NCBI GenBank assembly: GCA_022826805.1
Contig: JAJDUH010000021.1
Coordinates: 62,001-126,000 of the forward strand
Direction: 5' to 3'
DNA: 64,000 nt
Source: Candidatus Poribacteria bacterium
GTDB lineage: Bacteria > Poribacteria > WGA-4E > WGA-3G
Every line of letters begins with the position of its first letter. Position 1 is the first letter of the stretch. The notes below the pieces were generated by a model. The model saw only the letters and a program-made list of their open reading frames with translations. It did no database searches and had not been told where the DNA came from. Below are positions 27,858-34,935 of the stretch, piece after piece. Both the position numbers and the translations under genes were made by a program.

Positions 27858-27994
27858 AAATGTTACACCAGTGTAACATTTCATTTGTAGGGGCCATCGA
27901 CAGAGAATCCAGTGGTTGTAAGGATTTATAGGTCTTTTTCCCCTCCATATTTTTCGACAAGAAAAAAACAATTTCGCTAAAAGTGTAACATTTT
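27858..27994. promoter_or_regulatory. Palindrome AAATGTTACAC-CA-GTGTAACATTT plus half-site
   Basis: A perfect 11-bp inverted repeat at 27858-27881 and a further GTGTAACATTTT at 27983-27994 lie between the divergent nucleotidyltransferase and F5/8C genes. The geometry resembles a dimeric repressor site with a nearby half-site. No regulator is identified and it could also be a repeat. Confidence 0.4.
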
Positions 27995-28192
27995 CCTGAA
28001 CCTCGCTGATTTTATTGTCTGAATCAGGATTTGCAGGATAAGGCTGCCTTGCTCCAAATGATCCTGTATGATAATACATTATACTACTTTTATTAACAGA
28101 TGTCAAGTAAAAAAAAATATAAGAATAGATAAGGATTTCTTGAAATAATTCCGTCTGTGTGCTAATATAGCAAATATTATAGATGGATCGGG

Positions 28193-28234
28193 AAATGTAA
28201 GCAAAGACAAATTGTGCTTTAATAGCACAATTTG
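28193..28234. repeat. GACAAATT hairpin element
   Basis: GAAATGTAAGCAAAGACAAATT leads into CAAATTGTGCT (28208-28218), TTAAT, AGCACAATTTG (28224-28234), an 11-bp perfect stem. It belongs to the same family as 22009-22049, 29066-29130 and the copy inside murE. Confidence 0.82.
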
Positions 28235-28304
28235 GAGTTCCCCCCTACAGAAGAGGTGGGATGCGGAAACCCTTACTACAGCAGATACATGGAGGCATAA
28301 TGCA

Positions 28305-29021
28305 ATGAGATGGATAAAATATTGGTGGCTTGCGATAATGGTGATGCTCATAAGCATACCTGTTGTCTTTGCAATCCATGAAGAAGCTCAGGGACCTGAA
28401 AAATTTGGACGCTACGAATTCAAGGAGCAGGACATCAAAGCGGCAACAGATGAGTGTGATGCTGGTGGTAAGCCGGGTCCTGAATTCGTGCCGACAGTCC
28501 GAGATAAAAAGGAACCCAACTTGGCACTCCTTAAAGATGCGATACCGGAAGCTTCCTCACAGTTGGAGGGGTGGTGTCCTCGCAGACACTGTGTCGAATA
28601 TCTTAACGACGGTTTTTATAACAACTGTCGGAGCTGGATCATTGGTGCGCTACCCGGTTGGGCGCAGATTGATATGGGCGATGTCGCGAATGTGAATCGC
28701 ATCTATTTTGGTAGCGACCACTCACAAGGTTTTGTTGACCGAACAACGGCTGATTTCGATATCCTCGTTGCGACCAAAAAGGCGGATCCAAATTCCGATG
28801 CCGCGACATGGGAAAAGGTCTACACTCACAAGGGGGATCCGATTAGCGAAACCACGGAGTTCACCTTCAAAGACGTAGAAGCACGTTGGCTTCGCATCCA
28901 TATACGAGCGAATGGCGGTGCTCGTATTGATGAAATTGAGATTTACGGTGGCAAAGACCCGATGTCTGTTGAAGCTGACGAGAAGTTGACGACAACATGG
29001 GGAGAAATTAAAACAGAGTAA
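28305..29021 (+). CDS. Exported F5/8 type C (discoidin-like) protein with conserved C-tail
   Basis: A 238-residue secreted protein from the ATG at 28305 (GGAGG at 28291); an earlier ATG at 28212 would translate a repeat. The signal peptide is MRWIKYWWLAIMVMLISIP plus VVFA. A carbohydrate- or surface-binding jelly-roll of F5/8C type follows from about residue 70: NLALLKDAIPEASSQLEG, WIIGALPGWAQIDMGDVANVNRIYFG, and RWLRIHIRANGGARIDEIEIYG. Its last 15 residues, VEADEKLTTTWGEIK-TE, match the ends of two other exported proteins here (29294-30133 and 37902-38678). It is followed at 273 bases by the next exported protein on the same strand. Confidence 0.8.
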   Translation: MRWIKYWWLAIMVMLISIPVVFAIHEEAQGPEKFGRYEFKEQDIKAATDECDAGGKPGPEFVPTVRDKKEPNLALLKDAIPEASSQLEGWCPRRHCVEYLNDGFYNNCRSWIIGALPGWAQIDMGDVANVNRIYFGSDHSQGFVDRTTADFDILVATKKADPNSDAATWEKVYTHKGDPISETTEFTFKDVEARWLRIHIRANGGARIDEIEIYGGKDPMSVEADEKLTTTWGEIKTE

Positions 29022-29058
29022 TCCTGTTGGTCGGATGTCCGGTGGTGAAATCTGAATG

Positions 29059-29258
29059 GGCGAGGAATATAAAGCTAAGACAAATTTTGCTTCAGCAGCA
29101 TAAAATGTAAAGCAAAGACAAATTTTGCCGCGTGAATCAGAATCAACGGTATAAAGCCTATAAAGGCTTTACCGGGGTATTCATGCCTTAATGGCATTCC
29201 GAATCAACGGTATTCATACCTTATGGCATGAACCGGGGCAAAATTTGGAAACCTCGCC
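29059..29258. repeat. Three-level nested palindromic structure
   Basis: Outer arms GGCGAGG (29059-29065) and CCTCGCC (29252-29258). Inside them are AATATAAAGCTAAGACAAATTTTGC and a second AAATGTAAAGCAAAGACAAATTTTGCC, whose CAAATTTTGCC (29119-29129) pairs with GGCAAAATTTG (29237-29247). Inside that lie three ACGGTAT/CCGG hairpins (29136-29239), including AAAGCCTATAAAGGCTTT. Each level is a family found alone elsewhere in the window, so this looks like repeat inserted into repeat. Confidence 0.8.
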
Positions 29259-29293
29259 TACCGAGCGGATAATAAGGAATAAAGAGGCACAAA

Positions 29294-30133
29294 ATGCAAT
29301 ACACGTCCACGAAAATCTGCACTTGGCAGATGAGAAGCGTTGCCCTATTGATACTTGTTATCTTGGTTGGGATAGCACTGCCGTGCGACGCTGCCCCTAA
29401 GATTTTGTTTCAGGATAATTTTGAGGGAAAAAGCGCGCTTCGCCAACGGGTCATTGATGAAACCAAATGGATGATTATACCGAGTTGGAAACTCAGCAAT
29501 AATGAAGACGAGCATAAGACTTTGGGCAAAAAGGTGCTTGATATCTGGGGACACGGTGTTGGCGTAAGTGTTGATGATTTTCCAGAGGAATATGATTACT
29601 ACGCCGATTTCAAAGCGATGGATGGGAGTGAGGCGCGTTTCGCTTTTCACGTTCAAGAAGACGAACACGGCGGACATCCCGTTCTCTTTGCGTTTAATGG
29701 TATTTATAACTACTACTCGGTATCAATCGCCATGAAAGGGGCAAGGTATTGGTCCCAAAAAATTGGATGGGCATGCAAATTGGCGCGCAACAATGGTTGG
29801 AGGGTTTTCACCACACCGTTTGCGGACAGACGGGATCGGCAGCCAGACATTTGGTACCGAGTAAAGATTGAGGTACGGGCGGGGCACAAGTTTTACGCCT
29901 ACTTAGGTGAAGTCGGTGCTGCCCCGGAGGAGATGGTTTTCGTGGGGACATGGACAGATGCGAAAAAACGGTTTGCTCATGGGAAAATTGGTTTCAGTAT
30001 GACAGGAGATATTGAATGGGGTAAGGGCACCCGGTCACAATTCGATAACATCGTGGTGACTACCCCGAATTTCTACGCTGTTGCGCCGAAAGATAAACTT
30101 ACGATGACGTGGGGAGAATTGAAACAAAAATGA
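29294..30133 (+). CDS. Exported concanavalin-like (DUF1080-type) protein with conserved C-tail
   Basis: A 279-residue exported protein. The ATG is preceded by AAAGAGGCAC. The signal peptide is near residues 1-34 (basic start, then SVALLILVILVGIALPCDAA). The mature part, from APKILFQDNFEGKS, has the beta-sandwich pattern of LamG/DUF1080 proteins that bind or cleave glycans: ADFKAMDGSEARFAFHVQED, PDIWYRVKIEVRAGHKFYAYL, GKIGFSMTGDIEWG and SQFDNIVVT. No catalytic residues can be assigned. It ends VAPKDKLTMTWGELKQK, the shared tail also found at 28305-29021 and 37902-38678. Its stop overlaps the start of the oxidoreductase gene in ATGA. Confidence 0.75.
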   Translation: MQYTSTKICTWQMRSVALLILVILVGIALPCDAAPKILFQDNFEGKSALRQRVIDETKWMIIPSWKLSNNEDEHKTLGKKVLDIWGHGVGVSVDDFPEEYDYYADFKAMDGSEARFAFHVQEDEHGGHPVLFAFNGIYNYYSVSIAMKGARYWSQKIGWACKLARNNGWRVFTTPFADRRDRQPDIWYRVKIEVRAGHKFYAYLGEVGAAPEEMVFVGTWTDAKKRFAHGKIGFSMTGDIEWGKGTRSQFDNIVVTTPNFYAVAPKDKLTMTWGELKQK

Positions 30134-31143
30134 CGCATCAGAAACCGTTAGCAATAGGCATCATCGGTGCAGGCAATATGGGACGATATCATCACGCAGC
30201 GGCAACCGACTCCGGTGCGGAAGTGGTTGCAGTCCATGATACGCGGCTTGAGGCGGCGCGCGAGCTTGCTTCAGTTGCAGATGCTCAACTTGCCACTACC
30301 GAGTTGGATGCCTTTTTTGATGTAGATATGGATGGAGTGGTTATCACAACACCCCCTCCTGTCCGTCTTGAACCTATCGAGATGGCATGCGACCGCGGTA
30401 TTCCTGTGATGGTTGAGAAACCTCCGGCTTTGAACATGGTTGAAGGTAGAAAGTGTCTTGCATGTATTGAGAAAGCAGATGTCATCGCTGCTGTCGGATT
30501 TCAACTCCGCTATCATCCGCTTTATGAACGGTTGAAGACGTTAATTGCCTCGGAAACCGTGCATTTGGTGCGGACGGTATGTACTGTTAATTACTACCTC
30601 AGTTTTCGGATGTCTCCGTGGTTTTTACAGTACGAGATAAGCGGTGGGCCGCTGCCTGAACAGGCGGTGCACGTGTTAGACTGCGCGCGGTTCGTTATGG
30701 GAAATCCAAAACCGGTGCAAGCGCATGCGTTGGCGATAAAGAATATGGCTTTGGAACGCACCGAATTCGATGCAGAAAACGCCATTCAGATGACCTATCA
30801 GTTGGACAACGGAGTTTTTGGAACGCACATGAATCACTGTGGGACCGAAAACTTTAGTTTCGAAGTCGAAGTTGTTGGACCGCATTTACGCTTACAAGCG
30901 AATATGACAGAAAATGCCATTCGTGGTTACCTGAATGGTGAAACCGTCAATGAATCGGTAGCCTCTGAAAACAGTTTAGGCTTGGACAAAACGAGTGCGT
31001 GGTTGCGCGCAATCGAAACAGGTGATAGGACATTGATCCGTTCGCCATTCGCTGATGGGCTTCAGACGCTTGCGCTTATTGACGCGGCAGTCCAGAGCCG
31101 TGACACTGGTAGATTTATCCGTGTGGAGGATCTTTTAAGCTAA
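30130..31143 (+). CDS. Gfo/Idh/MocA family oxidoreductase
   Basis: A 337-residue NAD(P)-dependent sugar or inositol dehydrogenase-like protein. The ATG at 30130 overlaps the upstream stop (ATGA); a start at 30109 is possible but less likely. The Rossmann fold opens with IGIIGAGNMGRYHH, followed by VVITTPPPVRLEPIEMA, MVEKPPALNM (the EKP motif with the conserved Lys) and the C-terminal alpha/beta domain from about residue 120, with GPLPEQAVHVLDCARFVMG. The substrate is not predictable. The coupling with a secreted glycan-binding-like protein suggests sugar metabolism. Confidence 0.9.
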   Translation: MTHQKPLAIGIIGAGNMGRYHHAAATDSGAEVVAVHDTRLEAARELASVADAQLATTELDAFFDVDMDGVVITTPPPVRLEPIEMACDRGIPVMVEKPPALNMVEGRKCLACIEKADVIAAVGFQLRYHPLYERLKTLIASETVHLVRTVCTVNYYLSFRMSPWFLQYEISGGPLPEQAVHVLDCARFVMGNPKPVQAHALAIKNMALERTEFDAENAIQMTYQLDNGVFGTHMNHCGTENFSFEVEVVGPHLRLQANMTENAIRGYLNGETVNESVASENSLGLDKTSAWLRAIETGDRTLIRSPFADGLQTLALIDAAVQSRDTGRFIRVEDLLS

Positions 31144-31221
31144 AGGTGTTCAGGAGTTAACTCCCCTAGCCCCCTTATCAGGGGGTAAGAGCCTGTTTCA
31201 ATAATTAAAGGAGGAATTGTC

Positions 31222-31563
31222 ATGGTAGATTGGATTTATTTTCGAAATGGCTGAACATCGTGTAAAAAAGTGCAAGAGTTTCTTGACACACACAACTTGC
31301 AAGCAGAAAGTCGTACGGATGCCCGAAAAGAAAAAATGGAGGCAGCGGCGGTATGGGAATTAATAGGCAGTGCGGAGCAAATTGTTGTTGCAAAAGGCAA
31401 ACGCGTCGAAACCTTTGTGCCAACTGAAGACACTCAAGCATCGATTCTAAAAGTGGTACTGGGGCGGAGTGGTAGCCTGCGCTCACCGACAGTGCGGAGC
31501 GGAGATGTCTTCTTTGTCGGGTATAACGCTACGCTCTATGCGTCAGCAGCACCCTTTGTTTAG
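31222..31563 (+). CDS. ArsC-like thioredoxin-fold protein, probable selenoprotein (UGA = Sec at codon 11)
   Basis: A 113-codon gene with one internal in-frame TGA at 31252-31254. AAAGGAGG (31207-31214) lies 7 bases before the ATG at 31222. Reading through gives VDWIYFRNG-U-TSCKKVQEFL, in which U-x-x-C-K-K replaces the C-x-x-C-K-K of ArsC/Spx-type proteins at the right position after the first beta strand. The remainder (SLRSPTVRSGDVFFVGYNATLY) fits the C-terminal half of that fold. A hairpin with a GTT loop follows the TGA (31270-31289). Sec-containing ArsC-like proteins are a known group, so a cytosolic thiol/selenol redox role is likely. A nonsense mutation is the alternative. A GTG start at 31270 would lose the active site. 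Confidence 0.78.
31270..31289 (+). promoter_or_regulatory. Candidate bacterial SECIS hairpin
   Basis: GTG-CAAGA / TCTTG-A-CAC forms an 8-bp stem with one bulged A and a GTT loop, starting 15 bases after the UGA. Bacterial SECIS elements lie within the coding sequence just after UGA and have a G-U in the apical loop, as here. The spacing is a few bases longer than in E. coli fdhF. Confidence 0.5.
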
Positions 31564-31590
31564 GGATTAGTAGATAATAGTTAGTTATAG

Positions 31591-31691
31591 TGTTGGGTTT
31601 CGCTGAATCTTCTTTTTTTCGTATTTCCCTTAAAACAGAGACTATTTTTTCAAAGTCAATAATTTTCGAATTCGGCTCAACCCAACCTACG
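31591..31691. repeat. 101-bp element with TTGGGTT/AACCCAA ends, copy 3
   Basis: TGTTGGGTTTCGCT to CTCAACCCAACCTACG with a T-rich interior unrelated to copies 1 and 2. It is followed by an ACAGGCT-AAC-AGCCTGT palindrome (about 31704-31720). An upstream frame of the epimerase gene runs through it. Confidence 0.75.
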
Positions 31692-31739
31692 AGACTACGG
31701 AGACACAGGCTAACAGCCTGTGCTACAGGACAAACACCG

Positions 31740-32504
31740 ATGCCTATTGAAAAGATTTTAATTACGGGAGCAAACGGATATTTAGCGCAATTCATTATTG
31801 ACCGGTTGCGCAGCACATATCAACTGACGCTGACAGACATTATCGAACCGGATCGCGCTGTTCCAGATACAACTTTTATCAAGGCAGATGTTACAAATCC
31901 TGCTGCAATCGAGGCAGCGTGTGCGGGACAGGATGCTGTTGTGCATCTTGTTGCTTTGGTCCGGGGACGGTCTGGCAAACCCGCCTCGTTATTTGCGGAT
32001 GTTATGGTGAAAGGGACGTGGAATATTGCGGAAGCCTGCGTGCAGCAAGGCGTGCAAAAATTGGTGAATATTTCGAGTATTTCGGCATGCCATCCGGCTC
32101 CTGGTGCAAAATTACCGTATGAGGTGGGCGACGATTTTGTGTTTGGACCCGGAGATCTCTACTATTCGTTGGCAAAGTATCTCGGCGAGCAGATAGGTGC
32201 GGCGTATCATCAGGCACACGGGTTGAATGTGATTCATGTTCGTCCGGGTGTTATTGCTGGAGATGGGCAGAATCCTGGTCCAGCGGCTCCTGATGTTGTG
32301 ACAGCTCCTTGGTTTGTTTATGTAGATCCGAGAGACGTTGCGCAGTGCGTTGCTCTTGCGATTGAGGCGGAGACAGTAAAGTACGGTGCCTATAACGCTG
32401 TCGCGGGACGTGCGGACTCCCGTTTTGCGTGGGAGCCCGGACAAGCGGAACTGGGGTATTCACCGGAGCACAATTGGCCAGAAATACCTGACAGTGAAGT
32501 ATAA
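31740..32504 (+). CDS. NAD-dependent epimerase/dehydratase
   Basis: A 254-residue extended short-chain dehydrogenase. The ATG at 31740 is chosen because the frame above it is repeat DNA. ILITGANGYLAQFI is the nucleotide-binding loop, then DAVVHLVALVRG, and the catalytic Ser region NISSISACHPA with YYSLAKYLGEQ supplying the Tyr-x-x-x-Lys pair (Y, K at about 146-150). The C-terminal third is shorter than in sugar-nucleotide epimerases such as GalE. Substrate unknown. Only 8 bases separate it from the next methyltransferase gene. Confidence 0.87.
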   Translation: MPIEKILITGANGYLAQFIIDRLRSTYQLTLTDIIEPDRAVPDTTFIKADVTNPAAIEAACAGQDAVVHLVALVRGRSGKPASLFADVMVKGTWNIAEACVQQGVQKLVNISSISACHPAPGAKLPYEVGDDFVFGPGDLYYSLAKYLGEQIGAAYHQAHGLNVIHVRPGVIAGDGQNPGPAAPDVVTAPWFVYVDPRDVAQCVALAIEAETVKYGAYNAVAGRADSRFAWEPGQAELGYSPEHNWPEIPDSEV

Positions 32505-32512
32505 AGGTTGTT

Positions 32513-33979
32513 ATGACATCTGAACTTTTGACAACAAGTTTCGGTTTGGAAACCACACCAAAAAACGAAATTCATTCTAAGACTTCCGAACTACGGATCA
32601 AAATCGCAGCACTTGACGCCGAACTCGCTAAGAATTTTAAAGCACAATTTTCGACAGCCCCATTTTTGTCCCGAAAAACCGTGAGTTTTCAAGGTAATAA
32701 AGGCAAACCTGCCTACGGTTGGTATAAATACAAAGAAGCCTTTTCAGCGGGACTTGTTGAATATTTTCTCGGCAGCTACAAGGGACGAATATCTGGAAAG
32801 GTGCTTGATCCGTTTGCTGGAATAGGTACGACCTTGTTTGCGGCAAGTTCTCAAGGGATCTCGGCTGATGGTATAGAATTATTGCCCATCGGTCAGGAAA
32901 TTATCCGCGCTCGTCTCCTATCAGAAAGAGAACTAACATCAGATGACATTACCACAATTGAACGTTGGATAACCTTTCGTCCATGGCAGAAATGCTCAGA
33001 TAGGGTGCCATTCAGTACAATCCGGATCACAGAGAACGCCTATCCACCAGAAGCGGTAGAGGCGATCGAAAGGTATAGAGGTGCCCTCCAACAGGAGAGT
33101 GAGAAAATTCAGGCAATTCTACGCTTGGCGTTATTATGTATTTTAGAAGACATCAGTTATACGCGAAAAGATGGACAATATCTACGCTGGGATGCGCGAT
33201 CAGGGAAACGGCGACCAGGGACAAAAGCTTTTAACAAAGGAAAGATTCTCGCTTTTGATACAGCCATAACCGCCAAACTCAAAGAGATTCTATCCGATAT
33301 TTGCGATGCTGAGTCGCCTGTAACGCTTTTTCCTGTTAATCAGATCGCGGAGGATATTCGACTATTCAATGGCTCATGTCTTGAAGTTCTTCCCACTCTC
33401 GAAACAGCCTCCTATGGGGCGGTTATGACTTCTCCACCTTACTGCAACCGCTATGACTATACCCGGACCTACGCTCTTGAACTTGCCATGTTAGGTTTGA
33501 CACAGGCAGAGGTCTTGAGTCTACGACAAGAAATGCTCAGTTGTACTGTGGAAAATCGAGAAAAAGACTTATTGAAAATCTGTCCACAGTGGACTCGGTT
33601 CATAGAAGCAGCTAACCAACAGAAACTTCTACAAACAATATATACCTACCTCAAACACGAAAAGACCTCTGGCAACTTAAACAATAATGGGATTCCGAGG
33701 ATGGTTCGCGGGTATTTCTCTGAGATGGCATGCGTTATGGGCGAGTGTGCCCGCGTTCTAAAGCCAAATGCGCGCCTCTTTATGGTAAATGATAATGTAC
33801 GTTACGCGGGGGTGAGTATCTCCGTAGACATGATTTTGTCCGATATTGCACAAGCATTGGGTTTTGAAGTGGAAAAGATTCTTGTGGTGCCGGGAAAAAA
33901 GGGAAACAGTAGTCAACAAATGGGAGCATACGGACGTGAACCGCTTCGGAAATGTGTATATGTCTGGAGAAAAAGATAG
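32513..33979 (+). CDS. Type II DNA amino-methyltransferase (AvaI/BsoBI system)
   Basis: A 488-residue DNA methylase. Motif I, DPFAGIGTT, is at 99-107 after a region with the typical GKPAYGWYKYKEAFSAGLVEYF approach. Motif IV SPPY is at 307-310 with YCNRYDYTRTYALELAMLGL, the form common in N4-cytosine methylases. VLKPNARLFMVNDNVRYAGV near 415 is a later core strand. The stop (TAG) shares its last base with the GTG start of the downstream endonuclease, so the two are coupled. It protects the sites cut by that enzyme, expected to be CYCGRG-type by family. Confidence 0.88.
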   Translation: MTSELLTTSFGLETTPKNEIHSKTSELRIKIAALDAELAKNFKAQFSTAPFLSRKTVSFQGNKGKPAYGWYKYKEAFSAGLVEYFLGSYKGRISGKVLDPFAGIGTTLFAASSQGISADGIELLPIGQEIIRARLLSERELTSDDITTIERWITFRPWQKCSDRVPFSTIRITENAYPPEAVEAIERYRGALQQESEKIQAILRLALLCILEDISYTRKDGQYLRWDARSGKRRPGTKAFNKGKILAFDTAITAKLKEILSDICDAESPVTLFPVNQIAEDIRLFNGSCLEVLPTLETASYGAVMTSPPYCNRYDYTRTYALELAMLGLTQAEVLSLRQEMLSCTVENREKDLLKICPQWTRFIEAANQQKLLQTIYTYLKHEKTSGNLNNNGIPRMVRGYFSEMACVMGECARVLKPNARLFMVNDNVRYAGVSISVDMILSDIAQALGFEVEKILVVPGKKGNSSQQMGAYGREPLRKCVYVWRKR

Positions 33980-34926
33980 TGCCGTATCTCCGACATCTAT
34001 CCACCAATGCCGATCTTATAACTGCTTCTGAAGAAATTCGGGCAGGCTTTGTAGCATTGGCTTTGGAAAGAAGTCGTCAGGCAACTCCTTTTGTTGAACA
34101 AGCACGCGCACTGAAAATTTCAGCAATGTCAGCCAAACGCCCTAATGACCTGCTCAAAATCGAAGGCATACGAACCTCATTATTAACTGCAGCAGGATTT
34201 TCAGAGAAAGCAACAACACACACAGAAGAATCTGATAAAACAGCCGCGATTCAAGACTTTATAGAGAAATTTTTGGAGCCAGCAGGCACGAATTTTGTTG
34301 AGGAATTGATTTATAGATTCCTGTTGACACGTGGAGATTCATTAGGCGGTTCAATGCGAAATATCGCAGGCAAATTAGCAGAAAGAAAACTCACGCGATC
34401 AATTATTTCTGCCCTGATGTTGACTGGAGCAACCTATCAGTGGCTTAACGCTGCGAGTAACACATGGATTAAGGGAACAAGTAATACTGTAGATATAGAA
34501 TTGAGTCTCAAGGGACTTAGCTGGAGAACAAACAACAAAACGAGAACACTGATTTACAATCGAACAATCCCGATTGTGAGAAAGAATATAGACATGTGTT
34601 TACTTCATTGTACACCAGACGAGGTGAACTCCGAAACCTACAGAATACCTGAAAAATTCATTGCCTTCGGAGAATTAAAAGGAGGAATCGACCCAGCAGG
34701 CGCAGATGAACACTGGAAGACTGCACAAACTGCGTTAGCGCGCATCAGAACCGCTTTTGATAGTTATAGCCTATTTCCAGCTCTTTTCTTTATAGGAGCC
34801 GTTATTACTGACAGTATGGCAGAGGAAATCTGGAGGCAACTTGAGGATGAAACTTTGAAAAATGCAGCGAACTTGACAGATCTTGATCAAGTCGCATCTC
34901 TATCCAATTGGCTCGTTAATTTGTAA
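33979..34926 (+). CDS. AvaI/BsoBI-type restriction endonuclease
   Basis: A 315-residue endonuclease from the GTG at 33979 (the alternative ATG at 33952 adds nine residues inside the methylase gene). The AvaI/BsoBI pattern is strong: RAGFVALALERSRQATPFVEQARALK near the N-terminus, NFVEELIYRFLLTRGDSLGGSMRN near 105-130 and FGELKGGIDPAGADEHWKTA. D205, E232, K234 and H245 match the D-E-K-H spacing of BsoBI's active site. Family members cut C^YCGRG, so this specificity is expected but not proven. The complete length suggests an active enzyme. Confidence 0.92.
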   Translation: MPYLRHLSTNADLITASEEIRAGFVALALERSRQATPFVEQARALKISAMSAKRPNDLLKIEGIRTSLLTAAGFSEKATTHTEESDKTAAIQDFIEKFLEPAGTNFVEELIYRFLLTRGDSLGGSMRNIAGKLAERKLTRSIISALMLTGATYQWLNAASNTWIKGTSNTVDIELSLKGLSWRTNNKTRTLIYNRTIPIVRKNIDMCLLHCTPDEVNSETYRIPEKFIAFGELKGGIDPAGADEHWKTAQTALARIRTAFDSYSLFPALFFIGAVITDSMAEEIWRQLEDETLKNAANLTDLDQVASLSNWLVNL

Positions 34927-34935
34927 TTACAATAC

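Larger units (their letters stand above)
27666..28304. other. Divergent intergenic region with operator-like palindromes
   Basis: No gene is supported; the minus-strand frames 27735-28106 and 28103-28357 have no recognisable domains and run through repeats. It contains ACGTATGT-TCAAC-ACATACGT near 27783, a strong palindrome with a half-site (27858-27994), a TCTGAATCAGGATTTGCAGG repeat near 28018, and a GACAAATT hairpin at 28193-28234, ending with the TGGAGG ribosome site of the next gene. Confidence 0.6.

Noticed and set aside
27735..28106. Minus-strand 123-residue frame and its neighbour 28103-28357
   Set aside because: No domain, odd composition, passes through palindromes and repeats, no ribosome binding site.
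31170..31185. Terminator CCCCC-TTATCA-GGGGG after the 30130-31143 gene
   Set aside because: No T-run follows, and together with GGAGTTAACTCC it looks like another dispersed repeat; it may still weaken readthrough.
31270..31563. A 97-residue gene starting at GTG 31270
   Set aside because: It lacks a ribosome site and begins inside the thioredoxin-like fold. The upstream ATG with AAAGGAGG and the in-frame UGA give a complete domain.
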